From: Asanoa iriomotensis
Lineage (GTDB): Bacteria > Actinomycetota > Actinomycetes > Mycobacteriales > Micromonosporaceae
Direction of reading: 5' to 3'
DNA: 64,000 nt
Assembly (NCBI RefSeq): GCF_016862515.1
Contig: NZ_BONC01000033.1
Location: 1-64,000 of the forward strand
This document shows positions 17,927 through 26,361 of the stretch, piece after piece. The notes beneath the pieces are model-generated. The model was not told where the DNA came from. It did no database searches and worked only from the letters and a program-made list of their open reading frames with translations. Numbering within the stretch: position 1 is the stretch's first letter; each line of letters begins with the position of its first letter. Position numbers and translations under genes: made by a program.

Positions 17927-19345
17927 TCAGCCGAAGGTTGTGTACCGCGCGACGGCGCTCACCAGGTAGGCGAGGGCGAAGATCAAGGCCAGGACGGCGG
18001 CGGTACGCAGGCGCGGGTCGGCCCGCTGGCGGGTGGATCGGGCCCGGGCCACGCCCCACACCAGGAAGCCGAGCGGGAGGATCAGGAAGATCGGGTTGAT
18101 CAGCACCGCGAAGGCCAGGACGAACGAGATCCAGCCGGCGATCGTGGTCGGGTGCAGTGCGTCGGCGTCGCCGATGCCGACCTGGGCGACGCCGTACCGG
18201 GCGCGTTGCAGCTGTGGCAGGCGGGCGGCGTACCCGGCCTCGCCGTTGTCCCGCATGTCCACCGCGAGGTCGGCCTGCGCGCGCTGGAGCGCCCGGACCC
18301 GGCCGTAGGCGCGCATCCCGCCGTAGACGTAGGCGTTCCAGCGGGCCCGGCCCCGACTGCGCCAGCCGCGCAACGCGGCGATCTCGTTGTGGGTGGCGAT
18401 CCACGGGTTGTGCAGGCTCTCCAGCGGGCCGGCCAGGCCCTCGTACTCGTCCTTGCGGAAGAAGTGCAACAGGATCAGGAACGTGCCGAGGATCAGCAGG
18501 CCCTTGATCAGCAGGACCAGCAGGATGCCGTAGGTGCCCGCGCTGTCGGTCAGCGAGGCGGCGGCCGGCGAGTTCCAGAGGAAGTGCATCAGCCAGGCCA
18601 GGGCGAGGGCGCCGAGCGCGACGCCGATCCGGTTGAACCAGGATCGTTCCCGGTGCAGCACGGCGTACGCGACACCCGCGCCCGCGATCGCGCTGTAGAC
18701 CGTGTGGCTCCACAGTCCGGCGAGCAGGCCACGCACCACGAACGTCTGCACGACCGGGCCCAGGCTGTCGGTGCCGGCGGCGGCCACGGCGTTGAGGCTG
18801 TAGGTGATGTTCTCGATCTCCTGGAAACCCAGGCCGACGAATGCGCCGTACACGACGCCGTCGAGGACGCTGTTGATCTGTTTGCGGGCCAGCAGCACGA
18901 TCATCACGATGCCGAGCGTCTTGAGGATCTCCTCGTCGGTCGGACCCTCGATCGCCGCCGCCCAGTCCCGGACGAAGCTGAGCGAGGTCACCTTGACCAG
19001 GATCGACTCGAGGGCGGTGTTGGCCCGCAGCGCGTTGGCGCTGGCCACGAAGCCGCCCCAGATCAGCGCGGCGGCGAACAACCAGCGCGGTTCGGGCTCG
19101 AGCCAGTCGACCGCGCGGATGATCGTCACGAACACCGCGCCGTGGATGGTGAACAGCACGACGGCGAGCACGAACGCGCCCGGCGCGTCGGCGATCGCGG
19201 GGCCGAACGCGTTGATGAGGATCACGATGCCGGCGATGCTCAGCGCGATGAAGAACCAGACCGCCGGCCACCGTGCCGCGGCAGACCACGACGGGAACAC
19301 GCGCCGCCTGCCCGGGACCGGCGTCGCCGGCTGCTCGATGCTCAT
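17927..19345 (-). CDS. PrsW-family intramembrane metalloprotease
   Basis: A 472-residue polytopic membrane protein. The PrsW motifs are present: EEILK (EExxK) around residue 140, a Phe/Glu motif in FVGLGFQEIENITYS, and His residues in SHTVYS and MHFLWNS. About eight hydrophobic segments span residues 25-330, with another pair near residues 400-470 after a soluble stretch. PrsW proteins make site-1 cuts in membrane proteins; in Bacillus the target is an anti-sigma factor. The ATG at 19345 overlaps the stop of the membrane-anchored 190-residue protein, its possible partner or substrate, and the ECF sigma gene follows 20 bases downstream. Confidence 0.85.
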   Translation of the reverse strand: MSIEQPATPVPGRRRVFPSWSAAARWPAVWFFIALSIAGIVILINAFGPAIADAPGAFVLAVVLFTIHGAVFVTIIRAVDWLEPEPRWLFAAALIWGGFVASANALRANTALESILVKVTSLSFVRDWAAAIEGPTDEEILKTLGIVMIVLLARKQINSVLDGVVYGAFVGLGFQEIENITYSLNAVAAAGTDSLGPVVQTFVVRGLLAGLWSHTVYSAIAGAGVAYAVLHRERSWFNRIGVALGALALAWLMHFLWNSPAAASLTDSAGTYGILLVLLIKGLLILGTFLILLHFFRKDEYEGLAGPLESLHNPWIATHNEIAALRGWRSRGRARWNAYVYGGMRAYGRVRALQRAQADLAVDMRDNGEAGYAARLPQLQRARYGVAQVGIGDADALHPTTIAGWISFVLAFAVLINPIFLILPLGFLVWGVARARSTRQRADPRLRTAAVLALIFALAYLVSAVARYTTFG

Positions 19346-19914
19346 GCGGTCTGGTCGATCGTGACCGTGCGGACGCTGGTCTCCAGTGCGGCGCGGTGTG
19401 CGGTGACGCCCGCGTCGTTGCCGTCGACCACCGCGGTCACGCCCGTGCCGGATTGCAGGTAGACCGTGTACCGGCCGGTGCGGTTCTCGCCGACGTAGGT
19501 GGCCTGCAGCCCGGGTATGCCGCTGTTGGAGGTGACCGCCTGGTCCGGCGAGATGGCCTGGATGCCGGCGACGTTCTGCACCTCGGCGCGGATCCGGTCG
19601 GCCAGTTGCTGGAGCGTGCCGGGGAAGCTCTCGGCGGTCAGCCGGTAGCGCACGCCGTCGACGGCCAGCGTCACCACCCCCTGGCTGGGTGAGGTCTGGT
19701 CGGCGACGACGGAGGCGTCGGGCGGCGGCACCACGCTGGCGTTGCTGGCGAACTCCAGCGGGGCGGTGGTCGACACCGTGGTGTTGGAAAGCGCGCCGTC
19801 GATCGCGGGCACCCCGAGCGAGAGGGCGAGCACGCCGGCGACCACCGCGAGGCTGCCGGCGAGGTTGCGCCGCCACGCCTTGGTCGCTGCCATCAGCACA
19901 TTGTCCGCGATCAC
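19342..19914 (-). CDS. Membrane-anchored extracytoplasmic protein, unknown
   Basis: A 190-residue protein with a short basic N-terminus (KAWRRN), one hydrophobic segment at about residues 18-40, and a Thr/Ser/Val-rich soluble domain that should lie outside the membrane. I do not recognise the domain. Two starts are possible, GTG 19914 and ATG 19893; neither has a clear Shine-Dalgarno sequence, and the second leaves only a handful of cytoplasmic residues. It is joined to the PrsW-type gene by an ATGA overlap, which makes a functional pair likely: substrate, adaptor or sensor of the protease. Confidence 0.65.
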   Translation of the reverse strand: MIADNVLMAATKAWRRNLAGSLAVVAGVLALSLGVPAIDGALSNTTVSTTAPLEFASNASVVPPPDASVVADQTSPSQGVVTLAVDGVRYRLTAESFPGTLQQLADRIRAEVQNVAGIQAISPDQAVTSNSGIPGLQATYVGENRTGRYTVYLQSGTGVTAVVDGNDAGVTAHRAALETSVRTVTIDQTA

Positions 19915-19942
19915 CCCGGCCGGTGACCAACACGGCGCGGGA

Positions 19943-20677
19943 TCAGTGTGCGGCGACCCCGTTGGCGGCGAGCAGCGCGTGCATCAGGTGGTTGAGCTCG
20001 CAGACCGAGCCGACCGGGCGTTCGAAGCCCAGCCGCAGCCGCTGGCCGCCGCCGGTCGCCGAGCCGACGACCAGCCCGTAGCGGTCCATCCGCAGGGCCC
20101 GGCAGTCCGTCGGCGCGGCCCGCCCGCTGACCCGCTCGACCAGACCGGCGAGCTGGCCGAGGTGGTGGTCGTTGAGGTCGTGCAGCAGCCGGCCCTCCTC
20201 GGCGGCGAGCGGGTCGGGCGCGGCGGCGCGGAACTCGGCCGGGTCGAGCTCGACGAGCGCCCGGCCGTTCGCCAGCCGCACCTCGCTGGTCTCGATCCGG
20301 AACAGCATCTGGAAGCGGCCGACGTCGAGCAGGTCGCCGAGCGGGCTGACCTGGGCGTACGCGTCAGCGGCGGCGCGCGCCTCCGGGCCGTCGAGGGGTT
20401 CCGGTTCGCCGGTCAGCCAGAGCCGGCCGCGGCTGGGAGAGGACGGGGTCGGCGGCACGTCGTCGACACTCAGGACCATGGGCCCGCTGCGCGCCGCCGC
20501 CCCCGAGGTGAGTGCGGTCGCGAGGTCGGTGCCGAGAGCGACGAGCAGCAGCGGGTGTCCGTCGGCGGGCGTCGCGTGGCGCACCTTCACCCGGCCGGGG
20601 TAGCCGCGGATGTGCGCGGTGCCCTCCAGCCGGCCGTTCGCCAGCGTGCGCGCCACCTCTGCCGCCGTCGGCCGCAT
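19943..20677 (-). CDS. DUF2470 domain protein, iron-regulated
   Basis: A 244-residue protein with a DUF2470-type C-terminal domain (HHLGQLAGLVERVSG, MDRYGLVVGSATGGGQRLRLGFERPV). The domain is shared with HugZ-like haem-handling proteins and often occurs near siderophore or haem genes in actinobacteria. No transmembrane or signal segment is seen. The ATG at 20677 is preceded by GAGGAGGG, which is stronger support than an in-frame start ten codons upstream. An almost perfect IdeR/DtxR box lies 32-50 bases upstream, so expression should rise under iron limitation. The exact reaction is unknown. Confidence 0.8.
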   Translation of the reverse strand: MRPTAAEVARTLANGRLEGTAHIRGYPGRVKVRHATPADGHPLLLVALGTDLATALTSGAAARSGPMVLSVDDVPPTPSSPSRGRLWLTGEPEPLDGPEARAAADAYAQVSPLGDLLDVGRFQMLFRIETSEVRLANGRALVELDPAEFRAAAPDPLAAEEGRLLHDLNDHHLGQLAGLVERVSGRAAPTDCRALRMDRYGLVVGSATGGGQRLRLGFERPVGSVCELNHLMHALLAANGVAAH

Positions 20678-20708
20678 GTTGCCCTCCTCACGTGGGGTAC
20701 GAGTCAAC

Positions 20709-20727
20709 TTAAGTTAGGCTCACCTAA
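20709..20727. promoter_or_regulatory. IdeR/DtxR-type iron box
   Basis: TTAAGTTAGGCTCACCTAA matches 17 of 19 positions of the DtxR/IdeR consensus TTAGGTTAGSCTAACCTAA. It lies between the DUF2470 gene (start 20677, minus) and the protease gene (start 20804, plus). From its distance it should mainly repress the DUF2470 promoter when iron is plentiful. Confidence 0.85.
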
Positions 20728-20803
20728 TTCACAAGCTCTCGCGTCCAGGAAAGTCGCAGTTCAGCCCCAGGTAGAGGCTAGATATCGGGGGCACGGTGAA
20801 GAC

Positions 20804-21674
<871 letters not shown>

Positions 21675-21676
<2 letters not shown>

Positions 21677-21746
21677 CTTTGCTCTGCAGCCACATACGCA
21701 CCACCCTGTTAGCGGGGTGGTGCGTATGTGGGTGCAGAGCAGAGTC
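21675..21746. repeat. 32-bp inverted repeat spanning the htrA stop and the kinase start
   Basis: Arms 21675-21706 and 21715-21746 are complementary at 30 of 32 positions with an 8-base loop (TGTTAGCG). The left arm begins at the last two bases of the htrA stop codon. The right arm contains GGGGTGG and the ATG at 21726 of the histidine kinase gene. In a read-through transcript this stem would hide the kinase start; it may also act as a transcription terminator, although no T-run follows. Confidence 0.85.
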
Positions 21747-22946
21747 GTGGGGCCGCTGTTCCGGGGCTCCACCTACCGCCGTGGCGTGTATCTGCTGCTC
21801 GGCGGCGTGATCGCGCTGCCCTACGCGCTGCTCACCGTCGTTTTCGTCAGCATGCTGACCACCGACGACCTGCCGAAGCCGGCCATCTGGGTGCTCGTCG
21901 TGATCGGCGCCGCGATCGGCGTGACGCCCGCGTTCCTCGGCGGCACCCGGGCCGTCGAGATCGTCGCCGCCCGCGGGCTGCTCGGCGTCGACCTGCCCGA
22001 CCCGGCTGGCCCCGCCGACCGGGAGACGACGCTGCGCGGCGCCCTCTGGTACGCCCTGCACGTCGTCTTCGGCGGCCTGGTCGGGTTCGCCCTGTTCACC
22101 GCGCTGCCGATGGCACTGGTCTTCGTGCTGCAACTGTTCGCGAGCGACAGCATCCGCCGGGCCGGCCTGCCCTTCGCCGACTGGAACCCGGCCGCGCTGA
22201 CCGCCGGTGGGGTCGCCCTGCTGGTGCTGCTCGGCTACGCGGTCGCCGGGTTCGGCGCGCTCGCCGCCCAGCTCGCGCCGACGTTGCTCGGGCCGTCGCC
22301 CGCCGAGCGGATCGCCGCACTGGAGGCGCGGGCCGGTCAGCTCGTCGAGCGCAGCCGGCTCGCCCGCGAGCTGCACGACTCGGTCGGCCACGCGCTCACC
22401 GTGACCACGCTGCAGGCGGCGGCCGCACAGCGCGCGCTCGGCGATCCGGAGTTCGTGCGGCGGGCGCTGGTCGCGATCGAGGAGACCGGTCGCGCCGCGA
22501 TGGAGGACCTCGACCACGTGCTCGGCCTGCTCCGGGACGCCGAGCGGGCCGAACGCCCGGCGCCGCAGCGGACGCTGGCCGACATCGACCGCGTCGTCGC
22601 CGACGTGACCGGCGCCGGGCTGCGGGTCTCGCTGACCCGGGACGGGCCACTCGCGAGCGTTCCGGCGGCGCTGTCCCGGGAGGGCTACCGCATCGTCCAG
22701 GAGGCGTTGACCAACGCGGTGCGGCACGCGGGCCCGGTGCCGGTTACGGTGCGGATCGCGGTCGTGGATCGGTCGCTGCGGATCGAGGTGGCCAACCCGG
22801 TCACCCGCGAGCAGCCCGCCGACCCGTCCGGGCGGGGTCTGGCCGGCATGCGCGAGCGGGTCGACGTGCTCGGCGGGCGGATGGCGGCCGGGCGCGAGGA
22901 CGGGCGTTTCACGGTCACGGTGCGGCTGCCGACGGGAGGGTCATGA
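21726..22946 (+). CDS. NarL-type sensor histidine kinase
   Basis: A 406-residue sensor kinase. Four hydrophobic segments lie between residues 18 and 175, with short loops and no large extracytoplasmic domain. A HisKA_3 dimerisation domain follows with RLARELHDSVGHALTVT (phospho-acceptor His), then a HATPase domain (VQEALTNAVRHAG, GRGLAGMRERVDVLGG). It probably senses membrane state. The ATG at 21726 has GGGGTGG upstream but both lie in the hairpin stem; GTG 21747, just outside the stem, is an alternative start. The ATGA overlap with the response-regulator gene marks a two-component operon. Confidence 0.88.
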   Translation: MWVQSRVVGPLFRGSTYRRGVYLLLGGVIALPYALLTVVFVSMLTTDDLPKPAIWVLVVIGAAIGVTPAFLGGTRAVEIVAARGLLGVDLPDPAGPADRETTLRGALWYALHVVFGGLVGFALFTALPMALVFVLQLFASDSIRRAGLPFADWNPAALTAGGVALLVLLGYAVAGFGALAAQLAPTLLGPSPAERIAALEARAGQLVERSRLARELHDSVGHALTVTTLQAAAAQRALGDPEFVRRALVAIEETGRAAMEDLDHVLGLLRDAERAERPAPQRTLADIDRVVADVTGAGLRVSLTRDGPLASVPAALSREGYRIVQEALTNAVRHAGPVPVTVRIAVVDRSLRIEVANPVTREQPADPSGRGLAGMRERVDVLGGRMAAGREDGRFTVTVRLPTGGS

Positions 22947-23587
22947 CGGTACGCGTGCTGATCGTCGACGACGACGCGCTGGTCCGCGTCGGCCTGCGGG
23001 CGATCGTCGACGCCGAGGCCGACCTCGAGGTGGTGGCCGAGGCGGGCGACGGCGCCGAGGTGCCGCCGCTGGTCGCCCGGCATCGCCCCGACGTGGTGCT
23101 GATGGACGTCCGGATGCGCGACGTGGACGGGATCCAGGCCACCCGGCACCTGCTGGCGACCGCGGTCGCGCCGCCCCGGGTGATCGTCGTGACCACGTTC
23201 GAGAACGACGACCACGTGTACGACGCCCTGCGCGCCGGCGCCAGCGGCTTCCTGCTCAAGCGCGCGCGGCCGGCTGAGGTGGTCGACGCCATCCGGTTGG
23301 TCGCCCGCGGCGACTCGCTGCTGTTCCCGGCCGCGATCCGCCGGCTGGTCGCGGCCCGCGGCGGCACCGCCGACCGGCGGACAGCCCGGCTCACCACGCG
23401 CGAGGCCGAGGTGCTGCGACTGATGGCGGCCGGACTGTCCAATGCGGAGATCGCCGCGCGGCTGGTGGTCGGCGCCGAGACGGTCAAGACCCACGTGGGC
23501 AACGTGCTGGCCAAGCTCGGCGCCCGTGACCGCGTCCAGGCGGTGATCACCGCGTACGAGTCGGGCTTCGTGACACCGACCGGCTGA
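22943..23587 (+). CDS. LuxR/NarL-type response regulator
   Basis: A 214-residue response regulator. The receiver domain has acidic Asp residues in IVDDDALVR, the phospho-acceptor in VVLMDVRM (about residue 54) and the switch residues in VVTTF and LLKR. The C-terminal LuxR helix-turn-helix is TTREAEVLRLMAAGLSNAEI through TVKTHVGNVLAKLG. The start overlaps the kinase stop (ATGA). The membrane protein downstream at 23662 is a plausible target, since two palindromic stretches lie between them. Confidence 0.93.
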   Translation: MTVRVLIVDDDALVRVGLRAIVDAEADLEVVAEAGDGAEVPPLVARHRPDVVLMDVRMRDVDGIQATRHLLATAVAPPRVIVVTTFENDDHVYDALRAGASGFLLKRARPAEVVDAIRLVARGDSLLFPAAIRRLVAARGGTADRRTARLTTREAEVLRLMAAGLSNAEIAARLVVGAETVKTHVGNVLAKLGARDRVQAVITAYESGFVTPTG

Positions 23588-23588
23588 G

Positions 23589-23626
23589 CTCCCCTGCACG
23601 GGGGAGGCGGTCCACCCCGCGCGGGG
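23589..23626. promoter_or_regulatory. Two GC-rich palindromes between response regulator and membrane gene
   Basis: CTCCCC-TGCACG-GGGGAG at 23589-23606 can form a 6-bp hairpin just after the response-regulator stop. The perfect palindrome CCCCGCGCGGGG follows at 23615-23626. They may be a weak terminator plus a regulator site for the membrane protein gene at 23662; neither role is certain. Confidence 0.4.
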
Positions 23627-23661
23627 AGGTTCGGGAGCCGCTCCGGCGGGAGCGTGATGGC

Positions 23662-24765
23662 ATGACGAACTCACGCAACCTGGCCGGATATCTGGCCGCC
23701 GCCTGGGGCCTGGCCTACGGCCTCGTGGCGCTGGTCTGGGCGGTGACCGGCGACGGTTATCCGTTCGGTGTCAACAATCCCGACGACCGGACCCACCCGC
23801 TGCGGGCGGTTCCGGTCGACGTCGGTGCCGCGGTGTTCGCCGTGGTGCTGCTCGGCGCGGGTGTCCTCGCGCTGGCCGTCGCCGGCCGGCAAGCTGCCCG
23901 GCCACCGCGCGCGGCGCGCGCCGGCGTGCTCGGCATCGGCTGGACGGTGGTCGCCGCGCTGGTGTTCCTGGTGCCGGGCGCGCACATCCTGGCCATCGCC
24001 GGCTACACGCCGATGCTGCTGATCGGCGCGCCGTTCGGTTGGCCGGACGACATCGACTACGGCGTCATCTTCAACTGGACCACCGCCAACGAACTGTGCG
24101 CGATCGCCGGTGGCCTGTTGCTCGGCCGGGCCCTGCTGACCTGGCACCGGCGCACCTCGCCGGCCGCCGCGGCCGGTGGCCCGGTCCGCTGGGGACCGTG
24201 GGTGACCTACGTCGCGGCGGCCGTACCCGCCTTCTACGGGGTGACCCGGCTGGCCTGGGCGGCCGGCATCCCGCTGGGTGTCGAGCCGGCCACCCTCGAC
24301 GAACCGGACATCGCCCTGGCGGCCACCGGCCTGGGCGGGTTCGCGCTGGTCGGCACCGTGCTGACGATCGGCTTGCTGCGGCCGTGGGGCGAGCGCTTCC
24401 CGCGCTGGATGGTCGGCCTGGCCGGCCGCCGGGTGCCGGTGCGGCTGGCGACCGTGCCGGCCGCCGCGGTCGCGGTCGCCGTGGGTGCGGCGAGCGCCAG
24501 CTTCCTCTCCGACGCCGACCTGCTGCGCGACGTCGCGTCCGGCGACCTCGCCGTCCTGCCGATGGCCTTCTGGCCATTGTGGAGCGTCACGCTGCTGCTC
24601 GCGGCGTACGCCTATCATCGCCGCCGGACCGCCCCGGCCGGTCAGGCCGCGACCGGCGCGGCCGCAGGAATCGAGGCGCGGATCGCCTCGTCCACGTCGG
24701 TCGCCGAGAGCCCGAACGTCGCCGCGGTCAGCGTGGCGTCGAGCACGAACGGGCGCTCCCACTGA
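23662..24765 (+). CDS. Polytopic membrane protein, unknown
   Basis: A 367-residue protein with about eight hydrophobic segments (residues 8-30, 52-75, 87-115, 140-160, 180-205, 220-245, 265-290, 300-325) and no recognised catalytic motif. It follows the two-component genes in the same direction and could be their target, as seen for LiaRS-like systems; this is inference. The start ATG has GGGAG upstream. The last ~41 codons (Ala/Ser-rich, after RRRTAPAG) are antisense to the end of the epimerase gene, a 124-base convergent overlap, and have lower coding plausibility than the rest. Confidence 0.7.
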   Translation: MTNSRNLAGYLAAAWGLAYGLVALVWAVTGDGYPFGVNNPDDRTHPLRAVPVDVGAAVFAVVLLGAGVLALAVAGRQAARPPRAARAGVLGIGWTVVAALVFLVPGAHILAIAGYTPMLLIGAPFGWPDDIDYGVIFNWTTANELCAIAGGLLLGRALLTWHRRTSPAAAAGGPVRWGPWVTYVAAAVPAFYGVTRLAWAAGIPLGVEPATLDEPDIALAATGLGGFALVGTVLTIGLLRPWGERFPRWMVGLAGRRVPVRLATVPAAAVAVAVGAASASFLSDADLLRDVASGDLAVLPMAFWPLWSVTLLLAAYAYHRRRTAPAGQAATGAAAGIEARIASSTSVAESPNVAAVSVASSTNGRSH

Positions 24766-25562
24766 TAGCTCATCTCGACGAACTCCCGGGTGCGGCGGTC
24801 GAAGAGCCCAGCGGCTCGGACCGCCGCCTTCGGGTAGGCGCGCAGCCGGGGCAGCGGGTAGCCGCTGATCTCGGCGAGCTTGGCGACGACCTGGCGCAGG
24901 GTCATCGGCGCCGGTGACGGGACGTGCCAGCCGCGGCCCCAGGCGCGTGGGTCACGGGCGAGCGTGATCAGCGCGGTGGCCATGTCGCCGGTGTAGGTGA
25001 ACGTGTGCGGGTTGTCGAGCTTGCCGGGCAGCCAGATCGTCCGGTTGGCGCGCAGGCCGGGCATGGCCATGTCGATCACCGAGTAGCGCGGGCTCAGGTA
25101 GTCGGAGCCGCGGACCTCGGTGACCCCGCTGATCCGGCCCGACCGGTAGGCGGCGACGGCGTCCGCCCACATCTTGGCCCGGACCTTGCCCTTGACCGTC
25201 GGCGCGGCCATCGGCATGTCCTCGGTCATCGGGCGGTCGACCGGGCCGTAGCCGTAGAGGCAACCGGTGATCGCCAGCGGAGCACCGCTGGACTCGGCCG
25301 CGGCCAGCATCGCGGCGGCCATCGGCGGCCAGTCGGTCGGCCAGGTGTGGTAGGGCGGGTTGACGCAGTTGTAGATCGCGACCGCCCCGCTGCTCAGCCG
25401 GGTCAGTGCGGCGGCGTCGGCGGCGTCAGCGGCGACCCGCTCGATGGCGGGGTGGATCGGGCCGCTGCCGCTGCGGGTGATCATCCTGACCCGCTCACCA
25501 TTGTCGGCGAGCTTGCTGGCCACGGTGCTGCCGACGACTCCGGCCCCGATGACGACGTGCAT
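24642..25562 (-). CDS. NAD(P)-dependent epimerase/dehydratase-like (extended SDR)
   Basis: A 306-residue extended SDR. The Rossmann motif is VIGAGVVGSTVA near the N-terminus. YGYGPVDRPMTED resembles the UDP-sugar epimerase-like region, but the canonical YxxxK pair is not evident (the region reads KVRAKMWAD), so an atypical oxidoreductase is more likely than a sugar epimerase. GGAGGAAG precedes the ATG at 25562. Its promoter shares two perfect palindromes with the divergent TetR gene, which should repress it. A detoxification or lipid-modifying role would fit a TetR-controlled single gene, but none is shown. Confidence 0.78.
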   Translation of the reverse strand: MHVVIGAGVVGSTVASKLADNGERVRMITRSGSGPIHPAIERVAADAADAAALTRLSSGAVAIYNCVNPPYHTWPTDWPPMAAAMLAAAESSGAPLAITGCLYGYGPVDRPMTEDMPMAAPTVKGKVRAKMWADAVAAYRSGRISGVTEVRGSDYLSPRYSVIDMAMPGLRANRTIWLPGKLDNPHTFTYTGDMATALITLARDPRAWGRGWHVPSPAPMTLRQVVAKLAEISGYPLPRLRAYPKAAVRAAGLFDRRTREFVEMSYQWERPFVLDATLTAATFGLSATDVDEAIRASIPAAAPVAA

Positions 25563-25584
25563 GATCTTCCTCCAGCTCGATTTG

Positions 25585-25599
25585 GAGAGCAGTGCTCTC
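25585..25599. promoter_or_regulatory. TetR operator 1
   Basis: Perfect 15-bp palindrome GAGAGCAGTGCTCTC, just downstream of the predicted start of epimerase transcription. Its centre is 53 bases (about five helical turns) from operator 2. Confidence 0.75.
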
Positions 25600-25609
25600 T
25601 GTTAAGAGC

Positions 25610-25639
25610 AATGTTCCGCGAATCAGTGTCCGCTGTCAA
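25610..25639 (-). promoter_or_regulatory. Promoter of the epimerase-like gene
   Basis: On the minus strand TTGACA (25639-25634), an 18-base spacer and AACATT (25615-25610). Operator 2 touches the -35 box and operator 1 lies just past the transcription start. Confidence 0.6.
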
Positions 25640-25651
25640 GAGCAGTGCTCT
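25639..25651. promoter_or_regulatory. TetR operator 2
   Basis: Perfect 13-bp palindrome AGAGCAGTGCTCT, sharing its core with operator 1. It abuts the -35 box of the epimerase promoter and lies just upstream of the tetR start region, so it can control both genes. A degenerate third copy is at about 25605-25617. Confidence 0.75.
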
Positions 25652-25671
25652 CGGTATGCGACACTGATCTC

Positions 25672-26361
25672 GTGAAGGCGACCTCGATGCGGGCCCGGCT
25701 GCGGGCGGAGATGACCGACGAGATCAAGGCGATCGCTCGGCGGCACCTGGCGACCGAGGGCGCCAACCTGTCGCTCCGCGCCGTCGCGCGCGACCTGGGC
25801 GTGGTGTCGTCCGCGATCTACCGGTACTTCCCGAGCCGCGACGAGCTGCTGACCGCTTTGATCATCGACGCGTACGACGCGTTGGGTGGGGCCGTCGAGG
25901 CGGCCGAGGGCGCGGTCGACCGGGCCGACCTGACCGGCCGGTTCCTCGCGGTCTGTCACGCGGTGCGGGACTGGGCGCTGGCCAACCCGCACGAGTACGC
26001 GCTGATCTACGGCAGCCCGGTGCCCGGGTACGCGGCGCCGACCGGCACGGTCACCTCGGCCCTTCGGTCCGTGACCGTGCTCGGCGGGATCATCGAGGAC
26101 GCGAGCGTGGCCGGCGTGCTCCGCGACGACGCGCAGCTACCGGCGGACGCGGCGGAGGACGTCGCCCGGGTCGGCTCGATCGTCGCGCCGAGCGCTCCGC
26201 TCGGGCCGCTGAGCCGGGCGCTGGGCAGCTGGCTGCAGCTGTTCGGCTTCGTGAGCTTCGAGCTCTTCGGACAGTTCCGCAACGCCGTCGACGTGCCCGG
26301 GCCGCTGTTCGCGCAGCAGATGCGCGCGCAGGCGGCCTACATCGGCCTGCCTACTGCTTGA
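25672..26361 (+). CDS. TetR-family repressor
   Basis: A 229-residue regulator from GTG 25672. The N-terminal helix-turn-helix occupies about residues 12-55 (LSLRAVARDLGVVSSAIYRYFPSRDELL), with an all-helical ligand-binding domain of the TetR_C type after it. The GTG start follows a weak -10-like GACACT by six bases; an in-frame upstream start would lie inside the operator region. It is divergent from the epimerase-like gene and the two AGAGCA-type palindromes between them are its likely operators. The 3' end overlaps the convergent GbsR-like gene by 11 bases. Confidence 0.88.
   Translation: MKATSMRARLRAEMTDEIKAIARRHLATEGANLSLRAVARDLGVVSSAIYRYFPSRDELLTALIIDAYDALGGAVEAAEGAVDRADLTGRFLAVCHAVRDWALANPHEYALIYGSPVPGYAAPTGTVTSALRSVTVLGGIIEDASVAGVLRDDAQLPADAAEDVARVGSIVAPSAPLGPLSRALGSWLQLFGFVSFELFGQFRNAVDVPGPLFAQQMRAQAAYIGLPTA

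Noticed and set aside
18152-19462. Long plus-strand open frame opposite the PrsW-type gene
   Set aside because: Composition is Arg/Asp/Gly-rich without any motif; the minus strand encodes a polytopic protease.
21717-21719. GTG 21717 as kinase start
   Set aside because: It lies inside GGGGTGGTG, which is more likely the ribosome binding site of ATG 21726.
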